Positions 1-6,011 of a DNA stretch of 24,380 nucleotides are shown in pieces. The translations under genes were made by a program, and so were the position numbers. Position 1 is the stretch's first letter. Every line of letters starts with the position of its first letter. Below the pieces are notes generated by a model. The model worked only from the letters and a program-made list of their open reading frames with translations, was not told the origin of the DNA and did not search any database. Origin of the DNA: Firmicutes bacterium UBA3914 (GTDB taxonomy: Bacteria > Bacillota > Limnochordia > Darwinibacteriales > Darwinibacteriaceae); contig DGEY01000082.1 in the NCBI GenBank assembly GCA_002391385.1, forward strand, positions 2,359 to 26,738, read 5' to 3'.

Positions 1-737
1 CCCAGGATGGTGACGGAGACCATGGTAGCAGGAAGGTACTTCAAAGCCCAGTTCAAGCTGTTGTGCCCCAAAACCGTGGGCACCAAAGCCAGGGCCACAA
101 ACATGAGCCAGGTGAAGCTGTTAAAGCCCCTCAGGGGCAGGCCCCGCAGCAGGATCAGAAAACCCAAAACCAGGGCCGCGCCGCCGTAGACCAAGAGGGA
201 ATAAAGGGCCAGGGGCAGCTGCGGGCGCAGCCTGCGGCCTAAGAGGAAATAGCAGGCCATGGCCACCGCGCCGCCTAAGGCTAAGAGGTTCCCGTAAAGC
301 CGGGACTCGCCCCCTGCACCTTCCGTGAAGGTGACCAGGACGCTTCCCGCCAGGGCCACCACCAAGCCCAGCCACATCCGGGGCGTGGGCTTTTCCGCCA
401 GAAAGAGCACAGAAAGCAAAAACACCCAGAGGGGCTGGGTGGTCACCAGCACTACCGAGCTGGCCACGCTGGTATGCTCCAGGGAGGTCATCCACAGGGC
501 GAAGTGCATAGCCAGCATCACCCCAGCCCCCAGGGCCAGTCTGAGCTGCTGTTTTTCTAGCCTTAAGCCCCGCCCCTCCCTTAGGGCCAGGGGCAGAAAA
601 AACAAAGCCGCAAAAAGCATGCGGTAAAAGGCGATGACAAAGGGAGGTGCCTCCGCCAAGCGGATCAGCACAGCAGATGTGGAAATGGCGGCAACGCCGC
701 CCACTAAAACTAACGTGATTAGTTTCTCCTTGGCCAT
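1..737 (-). CDS. DMT-superfamily (EamA) transporter, C-terminus cut by window edge
   Basis: This is a multi-helix inner-membrane permease of the EamA/RhaT drug/metabolite transporter family, probably exporting a small metabolite; the substrate cannot be read from the sequence. About 245 codons are visible against a usual length near 290-300, so the last few dozen residues lie beyond position 1. The frame starts MAKEKLITLVLVGGVAA and continues through alternating hydrophobic segments. The first EamA repeat includes LIRLAEAPPFVIAFYRMLFA, and the second repeat shows the typical GHNSLNWALKYLPAT signature near the cut end. The ATG at 737-735 follows an AGGAG with about 7 nt spacing. It begins 12 nt after the stop of the DUF1874 gene, so it is probably the last visible gene of the niaR-udk-DUF1874 operon. 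Family assignment is firm; function is not. Confidence 0.88.
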   Translation of the reverse strand, partial: MAKEKLITLVLVGGVAAISTSAVLIRLAEAPPFVIAFYRMLFAALFFLPLALREGRGLRLEKQQLRLALGAGVMLAMHFALWMTSLEHTSVASSVVLVTTQPLWVFLLSVLFLAEKPTPRMWLGLVVALAGSVLVTFTEGAGGESRLYGNLLALGGAVAMACYFLLGRRLRPQLPLALYSLLVYGGAALVLGFLILLRGLPLRGFNSFTWLMFVALALVPTVLGHNSLNWALKYLPATMVSVTIL

Positions 738-749
738 GCAAACGCTCCT

Positions 750-1136
750 CTACTCCAACCGCTCCAGCAGCAGCAGGCTAAAGCCGATCTTCAGCATTTC
801 TTCCACACTGAGCACCTGGCCCTCCGGGGCCCGCTGGTGCAGCTTCAAAGCGATGGCCAGCTGGCCCGCCTGCTGCGTGTATTCCACCCGGTTCATGGGC
901 ACATCCACAGCTAAAATCCTGGAGAACACCGCGGCTGTGGCGGCATGGCCCACCGCGGACACCCAGCCGTAGAGGCGCACCAGCCGCCTGGCCTCCTCCA
1001 CATCCACCTCCCGTACCCGGTAAAGCCCGGTGCTGGTGACCACGGGGCCGTTGAGCAAAACCACCGGCAGCACATCGCCATCCAGGGCCAAAAGCTCCAG
1101 CACATCCTCCGCGAATTCCAGCTGCTTCGCTACCAT
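750..1136 (-). CDS. DUF1874 protein, AcrIII-1/Crn2-type ring nuclease fold
   Basis: This 128-residue protein belongs to DUF1874 (STIV B116, YddF, viral AcrIII-1, bacterial Crn2). Characterised members degrade the cyclic tetra-adenylate (cA4) messenger of type III CRISPR systems. Visible motifs are LLNGPVVTS (27-35), SAVGHAAT (60-67), PMNRVE (80-85) and HQRAPEG (100-106). Against SIRV1 gp29 as I recall it, H64, R83, R102 and E105 match H47, R66, R85 and E88 at one constant offset of 17. The offset reflects an N-terminal extension of about 17 residues. The start ATG at 1136-1134 has a GGGAGGA 7 nt upstream that overlaps the end of udk; only 4 nt separate the udk stop from this start, so the genes are probably translationally coupled. 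No CRISPR or phage genes are visible nearby. The family call is strong; cA4 cleavage here is inferred from conserved residues. Confidence 0.85.
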   Translation of the reverse strand: MVAKQLEFAEDVLELLALDGDVLPVVLLNGPVVTSTGLYRVREVDVEEARRLVRLYGWVSAVGHAATAAVFSRILAVDVPMNRVEYTQQAGQLAIALKLHQRAPEGQVLSVEEMLKIGFSLLLLERLE

Positions 1137-1140
1137 CTGC

Positions 1141-1797
1141 TCATCCTCCCTCGGTCCGCCGCGCCGCCCGGGGACTGATGCCGCTTTCCAAATACTGGCG
1201 CAAGAGGGCGGCCACCGTCTCCAGGGCCACCTGGTTGAAGCCCCCTTCGGGCACGATCAGATCCGCGTACTTTTTCGAGGGTTCCACAAAAGCTTCGTGC
1301 ATGGGCTTCACCGTGGAAAGATACTGCTTGTGCACGGAGTCCAAACTGCGCCCCCGCTCCTGCACATCCCGGACCAGCCGGCGCAGGATGCGCACATCGG
1401 GATCGGTATCCACGAACACCTTGAGATCAAACAGGCTGCGCAGCTCGGGATCGGCCAAAACCAAAATGCCCTCCACAATCACGATGCGGCGGGGCTGCAC
1501 GGTGATGGTGCGGTCCGTCCGCACATACTGGGCAAAATCATACACCGGCACCTGGATGGTCTCGCCCCGCTTGAGCCGCTTCAAATGCTCGATGAGGAGC
1601 TCATCCTCCAGGGCGTCGGGGTGATCGTAGTTGATCTTCAAACGCTCCTCAAAGGGTAAGTCCCAGTTGGCCACGTAGTATGAGTCCTGGGAAATAATCA
1701 CGCACTCTTCGCCCATGGCCGCCTGCAGGGCTTGGGCAAAGGTGGTCTTGCCTGAGCCGGTCCCCCCGGCTATGCCCACAATAATCACAGAGATCAC
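1141..1797 (-). CDS. udk: Uridine kinase
   Basis: This cytosolic enzyme phosphorylates uridine or cytidine to UMP or CMP in pyrimidine salvage. The 218 residues fit the family (about 210). It has a P-loop GGTGSGKTT at 11-19, QDSYY at 37-41, LPFEERLKINYDHPDA at 47-62, VPVYDF at 83-88, and the lid RRLVRDVQERGRS at 139-151, all typical of Udk. The start is a GTG at 1797-1795; its ribosome binding site is weak, and it lies 22 nt after the niaR stop. The C-terminal tail (GISPRAARRTEGG) is slightly longer than usual and its end carries the ribosome binding site of the following DUF1874 gene. The placement between a niacin repressor and a ring-nuclease-fold protein ties nucleotide salvage to the operon. 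Confidence 0.95.
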   Translation of the reverse strand: MISVIIVGIAGGTGSGKTTFAQALQAAMGEECVIISQDSYYVANWDLPFEERLKINYDHPDALEDELLIEHLKRLKRGETIQVPVYDFAQYVRTDRTITVQPRRIVIVEGILVLADPELRSLFDLKVFVDTDPDVRILRRLVRDVQERGRSLDSVHKQYLSTVKPMHEAFVEPSKKYADLIVPEGGFNQVALETVAALLRQYLESGISPRAARRTEGG

Positions 1798-1819
1798 CTA
1801 TACTTTCTTGCCTGCACCG

Positions 1820-2347
1820 CTATTCCACCAGATACCCTGCCCGGCGCAATGCGGCCCGGATTTCTTCCATCACTTCCTGGTTGGGGGCATCGATTGTATG
1901 CAGATGATAGCCCCCCGTAAGCACCAGCAGGGGCTCACCTTGGAGCTCCTGCATTTTTTCGATAAAGCGCTGCACATCCTGCCTAGAGCTGAGCTGCAGA
2001 TTGGCGGTGAGCTCGCCGTAGAGGGGATGCTCCACCGAGACATCCACCACCGTGCCCCCCAGATCCACGATCAAGTTCAGCTCCCGGGCCAGCTCTGCGT
2101 TTTCCGCCCCGTGGCGCACCGCCACCCGGCTGCGGTGGGCCGCCCGGGCCGCGGCCTTGGGCAAAAGATAACCCTGGGGGGTGGCGATAATCCCCGCGCC
2201 CTGGGCTCTAAGCACCGCAACATCGCCCACGATCACCTGTCTGGTCACCCCGAAGAGGCTGCTCAAGGTGGAGCCGGTGATGGGCTCCTCCGCCTCCTCC
2301 AGGAGGGCTAGTATTCTTTCCCGGCGCTCTTCCTGCTTCACTCCCAT
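1820..2347 (-). CDS. niaR: NiaR-type niacin-responsive transcriptional repressor
   Basis: This DNA-binding repressor (YrxA/NiaR family) controls NAD synthesis and niacin uptake genes with nicotinic acid as co-repressor. The N-terminal HTH_11 winged helix (about residues 8-62) contains ITGSTLSSLFGVTRQVIVGDV. The C-terminal 3H ligand-binding domain carries the diagnostic histidines H79, H107 (VEHPLYGEL) and H148/H150 (GGYHLHTI), which in the family bind a metal ion. The length of 175 is normal. ATG 2347-2345 sits 83 nt from the divergent niaX start, with a perfect palindrome in between, so autoregulation plus control of niaX is likely. It is the first gene of the operon niaR-udk-DUF1874-EamA. 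Confidence comes from the two domains and the regulatory context together. Confidence 0.93.
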   Translation of the reverse strand: MGVKQEERRERILALLEEAEEPITGSTLSSLFGVTRQVIVGDVAVLRAQGAGIIATPQGYLLPKAAARAAHRSRVAVRHGAENAELARELNLIVDLGGTVVDVSVEHPLYGELTANLQLSSRQDVQRFIEKMQELQGEPLLVLTGGYHLHTIDAPNQEVMEEIRAALRRAGYLVE

Positions 2348-2360
2348 TCCCCCACAGATC

Positions 2361-2389
2361 TTGCCAAAAGCTGCTTAGTAGTATACTAT
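2361..2389 (+). promoter_or_regulatory. Probable sigma-A promoter of niaX
   Basis: TTGCCA (2361-2366) and TACTAT (2384-2389) are separated by 17 nt. The predicted start site near 2396 falls inside the palindromic operator, which is the layout expected for repression by NiaR. TATACT at 2382-2387, with a 15-nt spacer, is an alternative -10. Confidence 0.5.
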
Positions 2390-2413
2390 ACAGGTGTATA
2401 TACACCTGTATAG
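2386..2413. promoter_or_regulatory. 28-bp perfect palindrome, predicted NiaR operator
   Basis: A perfect inverted repeat is centred between 2399 and 2400, with core ACAGGTGTATATACACCTGT and CTAT/ATAG flanks. It lies in the short intergenic region between divergent niaR and niaX. It overlaps the likely -10 and start site of niaX (TTGCCA at 2361-2366, 17-nt spacer, TACTAT at 2384-2389), and TATAGT/TATACT -10-like hexamers for niaR also touch it. NiaR regulators bind palindromes, so this is the obvious operator for both genes. Binding itself is inferred. Confidence 0.85.
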
Positions 2414-2430
2414 ATTGCGAGGAACTGCCC

Positions 2431-2952
2431 ATGCGCTTGACCACTAAAGAACTGCTCTACGGGGCTTTGCTCACGGGCTTAGCCCTCCTCATTCCCCTGG
2501 CTTTCCAGGGCTGGCTCCAGGTGACCATCCCGCCCTTTTCCGCCACCTTAGCTAGTCATCTTCCCACCATGCTGGCCATGACCATCAGTCCCTGGACCGC
2601 GGCCCTGGTGGGGGCAGGCTCCAGCCTGGGCTTTCTCCTCACCCTAGGGCCGGTGGTGGCCCTCAGGGCGGCGGTGCACATCCTCTTTGGCGTCGCGGGG
2701 GCCTGGCTCTACGCCAGGGATCAGACCCTCTGGAAGGCGCTGCTTTTGACCTTACCCATCCACGCCCTAGGTGAGACCCTGGTGGTGCTCCCCTTTGGCT
2801 TCAGCTTCCAGCAGGCCCTTTTGGTGATCGGCCTCGGCACCGCGCTGCACCACCTGGCGGATGGCGCCATCACCTCCGCTGTGTTTCAGGCCTTAAGTAA
2901 AGCGGGCGTACGTTTAGACCTTAGCGGTAAAGGCACGGTCAACCACCTTTAA
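2431..2952 (+). CDS. niaX: NiaX-type niacin ECF transporter S component
   Basis: This small integral membrane protein (173 residues, about six hydrophobic segments) resembles the substrate-binding S components of energy-coupling-factor transporters for niacin. Family-like stretches are VTIPPFSATLASHLPTMLAM, ISPWTAALVGAGSSLGFLLT and VALRAAVHILFGVAGAW. It would need EcfT and EcfA subunits encoded elsewhere to import niacin. ATG 2431 is preceded by GAGG at about 8 nt. It is divergent from niaR and shares the palindromic operator, which strongly supports a niacin role. The last 13 codons overlap the convergent aldo/keto reductase gene by 39 nt, so its hydrophilic tail (LDLSGKGTVNHL) may be a recent extension. 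Confidence 0.85.
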   Translation: MRLTTKELLYGALLTGLALLIPLAFQGWLQVTIPPFSATLASHLPTMLAMTISPWTAALVGAGSSLGFLLTLGPVVALRAAVHILFGVAGAWLYARDQTLWKALLLTLPIHALGETLVVLPFGFSFQQALLVIGLGTALHHLADGAITSAVFQALSKAGVRLDLSGKGTVNHL

Positions 2953-4050
2953 AAGCTCGATAATCTCCAGATTCTGCGGACAGGCGGCCTCACAGCTGCC
3001 GCAGGCAATGCACTGGCTGGCATCTTTGCCGTTCTTGGCTAAATACTCGTACTGCGGGCGATCGCTGGCAAAACTGTTGTACATGCTGGCTTCGTTGTAG
3101 AGGCGGAACAGCCTGGGGATCTCCACACCTTGGGGACAGGGCAGGCAGTAGCGGCAGTCTGTGCAGGGAATCTGGATGCGCTGGGTATAAAGCTCACGGG
3201 CCTGGGCGATAATGCCCAGTTCTTTTTTGCTCAAAGAATGGGGCTTGGCTTCCGAGAGCACCCGCACGTTTTCCTCCACATCGGACATTTGATGCATCCC
3301 GCTTAAGATCACCGAAACCTCCGGATGATCCGCCACCCAGCGCAGGGCCCATTCCGCAGGACTGCGCTTGATGGGCGCCGTGCGGAAGAGCTCCTCCACC
3401 TCCGGCGGCAGGTTCCGCACCAACCGCCCTCCCCGCAGGGGCTCCATGATCACCACACCCAGCCCCTTGCTGGCGGCGTACTTCAGCCCCGCCAAGCCGG
3501 CCTGGTGGCATTCGTCCATGTAGTTGAACTGGATCTGGCAGAAATCCCAAGGGTAGGCGTCCACGATCTCCCGGAAGACCGGCAGATCATCGTGGAAGGA
3601 AAAGCCCGCGTAGCGGATGCGCCCTTCCATCTGCATCTGTTCCAAAAATTCCAGCGCCTCATGTTCCAAGGCCTGCTGCCATGACCTGCGGTTCAAAGCG
3701 TGGAGCAGGTAGAAGTCGATGCACTCCACCCCCAGGCGCTCCAGCTGCTCGTTGAAGTAGCGGGCGCAGTCCTGGGGGGACTTCACCAGCCACATGGGGA
3801 GCTTGGTGGCGATGTTCACCTTCTCCCGGTAGCCGTCCTGGACGGCCTTGCCCACCAGCACTTCGCTCTGCCCGTCGTGGTAGCTGTAGGCGGTATCCAG
3901 GTAGTTGACACCATGATCGATGGCATAGCGGATCATGGCAATGGCCTCAGCCTCATCGATTTCCCCCGTGGGCAGCGTGGGCAGGCGCATGCAGCCGAAG
4001 CCCAGCAAGCTCACTTCTTCCTTGGTTTGCCCCATCATTCTCCTTTGCAC
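2914..4050 (-). CDS. Aldo/keto reductase with C-terminal ferredoxin-like 4Fe-4S domain
   Basis: This cytosolic NAD(P)H-linked oxidoreductase of the AKR family is fused to a two-cluster iron-sulfur domain, a common architecture in anaerobic Bacillota. The catalytic tetrad is visible as D52, Y57, K83 and H117 in NYLDTAYSYHDG, IATKLP and DFYLLHAL. Cysteines C296-C299-C302-C305 and C347-C350-C353-C357 (CIACGSCEAACP) form two binding motifs. The GTG at 4050-4048 gives the usual family N-terminus (MQRRMMGQTKEEVSLLGFGCMRLP pattern, starting M-x-x-R) and has GAGGGG 7 nt upstream. ATG codons at 4038 and 4035, just after an AAGGAG, are alternatives. The 378-residue length is typical. The substrate is unknown. 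The 3' end overlaps niaX by 39 nt. Confidence 0.92.
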   Translation of the reverse strand: MQRRMMGQTKEEVSLLGFGCMRLPTLPTGEIDEAEAIAMIRYAIDHGVNYLDTAYSYHDGQSEVLVGKAVQDGYREKVNIATKLPMWLVKSPQDCARYFNEQLERLGVECIDFYLLHALNRRSWQQALEHEALEFLEQMQMEGRIRYAGFSFHDDLPVFREIVDAYPWDFCQIQFNYMDECHQAGLAGLKYAASKGLGVVIMEPLRGGRLVRNLPPEVEELFRTAPIKRSPAEWALRWVADHPEVSVILSGMHQMSDVEENVRVLSEAKPHSLSKKELGIIAQARELYTQRIQIPCTDCRYCLPCPQGVEIPRLFRLYNEASMYNSFASDRPQYEYLAKNGKDASQCIACGSCEAACPQNLEIIELLKVVDRAFTAKV

Positions 4051-4132
4051 ACGATCACCCCTCGAGTACTAATTCGCAGTCTCCCCCCGTTTCCCTGCCT
4101 TCGGGGGTAAACAGGAAAAGCAAATGCGGCCT

Positions 4133-4146
4133 CGAACTGTAGTTCT
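4133..4146. promoter_or_regulatory. LexA (SOS) box-like site in front of rmuC
   Basis: CGAACTGTAGTTCT matches the Gram-positive LexA core GAAC-N4-GTTC exactly and the extended CGAAC-N4-GTTCG in 9 of 10 fixed positions. It lies about 19 nt before the rmuC start. A short palindrome like this can occur by chance, so it is only a candidate; the inner positions do not match the refined Bacillus consensus. Confidence 0.35.
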
Positions 4147-4164
4147 AGAAAAGGGGAGATGCAG

Positions 4165-5343
4165 ATGATAAGTTACCTATTCCTAGGTGCAGCCGTCGGC
4201 CTGGTTTTGGGATTCCTCATCGCCTATGCCCTGCTCAGCCAGGGCAAGGCCAGACTGGAGGCCCAGCTCAGCGCGGTGAGGGAGCAGCGGGCCCGGGAAG
4301 AGGAGTACTTAAAAGCCATCCAGCAGGAGTTTCGCACCGTGTTTCAGAACCTGGCCCAGGAAATCCTGGAGGCCAAAGCCTCCAGCTTGTCCACCCAGAC
4401 TTCCCAGCAGCTGCAGAGCCTCTTGGAGCCCCTCCGCCAGCGCCTGCTGGAATTTCAAGAGCGGGTGGAGCAGACCCACCGGGAGAGCATGATCAAAATC
4501 GGTACCCTGGAGCGGGTGGGCCTGGCCATGTCCGAAGAGGCGGAGCGCCTGGCCAAAGCCCTCAAGGGCGAAGTGAAAACTCAGGGGGACTGGGGCGAGA
4601 TGATCCTCAGCCGCATCCTGGAAGCTTCGGGCCTGCGGGAAGGCCATGAATACGTGCTGCAGGGCGTAGGCTTAGATCTCCGCAGTGAACAGGGGAGCAA
4701 AATCCGCCCCGACGTGGTGGTGATCCTGCCGGAAAATCGCCACCTGATCATCGACTCCAAGGTCTCTTTAACCGCCTACGAGCGCCATGCGGCCAGCAGC
4801 GATCCCGAAGAGCAAAAGCGCCTAGAAAAGGACCTGGTCCGCTCCTTGAAAAACCACATCGACGGGCTGCGGGAGCGCCACTACCAGGGCAGCGGACTCA
4901 ACTGCCCCGATTTTGTGCTCATGTTTATGCCCCTGGAGCCGGCCTACGCCTTGGCCCTCCAGGCTGACCCGGCCCTCTTCCAGTATGCCTGGGAGCGGAA
5001 GGTGGTGCTCACCACCCCCACCACCCTCATGGCCACCCTCTGGATTATCGCCAACATCTGGCAGCAGGCCCAGCAGACCGCCAACGCCCTGGAGATCGCC
5101 CGCCAGGGCGGGGCGCTCTACGACAAATTCGTGGGCTTTGTGGGCACCTTAGAAGAGCTCGGCCGCCAGCTGGAACGCTGCCAAAACTCCTACAACCAAG
5201 CCGTCAACCAGCTGAAAACCGGCCGGGGCAACCTCATCTCCAGGGCGGAAAACCTGCGGGCCTTGGGCGCGGCCGCGAGCAAATCCCTGGACGCCCAGCT
5301 CACCGCGGCTGCCCTGGAAAGCGATGGGGCAGCCCAGGACTAG
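4165..5343 (+). CDS. rmuC: DNA recombination protein RmuC
   Basis: RmuC-family proteins are membrane-anchored predicted nucleases that limit inversions at short inverted repeats. Just after the start is one transmembrane helix (ISYLFLGAAVGLVLGFLIAY), followed by a long coiled coil of about 110 residues. The endonuclease-like core then has GDWGE, RPDVVVILPENRHLIIDSKVS-type PD-(D/E)xK residues (about D183, D197, K199 from this start) and DFVLMFMPLEPA. ATG 4165 is preferred because AAGGGGAG ends 6 nt before it; an in-frame ATG at 4159 abuts that ribosome binding site and is less likely. The length of 392 is normal. The stop codon overlaps the convergent ung stop inside a single CTAG (5340-5343), leaving no room for a terminator. 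Confidence 0.93.
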   Translation: MISYLFLGAAVGLVLGFLIAYALLSQGKARLEAQLSAVREQRAREEEYLKAIQQEFRTVFQNLAQEILEAKASSLSTQTSQQLQSLLEPLRQRLLEFQERVEQTHRESMIKIGTLERVGLAMSEEAERLAKALKGEVKTQGDWGEMILSRILEASGLREGHEYVLQGVGLDLRSEQGSKIRPDVVVILPENRHLIIDSKVSLTAYERHAASSDPEEQKRLEKDLVRSLKNHIDGLRERHYQGSGLNCPDFVLMFMPLEPAYALALQADPALFQYAWERKVVLTTPTTLMATLWIIANIWQQAQQTANALEIARQGGALYDKFVGFVGTLEELGRQLERCQNSYNQAVNQLKTGRGNLISRAENLRALGAAASKSLDAQLTAAALESDGAAQD

Positions 5344-6011
5344 GCAATGCGCCAGTCAATGGGCTCCTGCCCCGTTTCCGTTAAGAAGGCATTGGCTTTG
5401 GAAAAGTGGCCGCAGCCGAAAAAGCCCCGGCTGGCCGAGAGGGGACTGGGATGGGGAGCGGTGAGCACCAGGTGGTGGGGCTTGGTGATCAGCCGCTGCT
5501 TGCTCTGGGCGGGCCGGCCCCAGAGGAGAAAGACCACCGGTGTCTCTTTGTCGTTGAGCAGCTCCAAGACCCTGTCCGTGAACCTTTCCCAGCCCTTGCC
5601 CTGATGGGACCCGGCCTGGCCCCGCCGCACGGTCAGCGTTGTGTTCAAAAGCAGCACCCCCTGATCCGCCCAGGCTTCCAGACAGCCGTGGGCCGGGACG
5701 GGGATGCCCAGATCCCGGACCAGCTCCCGGAAGATGTTCTGCAGCGATGGAGGTTGGGGCACCCCTCTGGGCACGGAAAAGGCCAGGCCGTGGGCCTGCC
5801 CCGGCCCGTGGTAGGGATCCTGCCCCAAGAGCACCACCTTGGTCTGGGCGTAGGAAGTGCGCTTCAGCGCTTCGAAGATCTTGTACATATCGGGGTAGAT
5901 CGTGCGGTAGCGGTACTCTTGGATCAAAAACTGCCGCAGGGCCAGGTAGTATTCCTTGCTAAATTCCCCCGCCAAAAGCTCATCCCAGTCATTGCCCAGA
6001 TGCACTGCCAC
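5340..6011 (-). CDS. ung: Uracil-DNA glycosylase, family 1
   Basis: Ung removes uracil from DNA in base excision repair. Motifs are complete: GQDPYHGPGQAHGLAFSV with the catalytic Asp at 65, the LLLNTTLTV strand, and HPSPLS with the catalytic His at 187, numbered from the chosen start. The open frame extends to 6050, but the GTG at 6011-6009 fits better. It follows GGGAGGTGA with good spacing and gives 223 residues, the normal family size with a VAVHLGNDWDELL N-terminus. The start then lies 23 nt inside the 3' end of the upstream MBL gene, which implies coupling. Together with rmuC across the shared CTAG stop it makes a small DNA-maintenance neighbourhood. Confidence 0.95.
   Translation of the reverse strand: MAVHLGNDWDELLAGEFSKEYYLALRQFLIQEYRYRTIYPDMYKIFEALKRTSYAQTKVVLLGQDPYHGPGQAHGLAFSVPRGVPQPPSLQNIFRELVRDLGIPVPAHGCLEAWADQGVLLLNTTLTVRRGQAGSHQGKGWERFTDRVLELLNDKETPVVFLLWGRPAQSKQRLITKPHHLVLTAPHPSPLSASRGFFGCGHFSKANAFLTETGQEPIDWRIA

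Noticed and set aside
4081..4120. Imperfect inverted repeat TTTCCCTG / CAGGAAA between the aldo/keto reductase and rmuC
   Set aside because: The stem needs a bulge, the loop is long, and there is no T-run; it overlaps promoter space of divergent genes, so a terminator role is unlikely.
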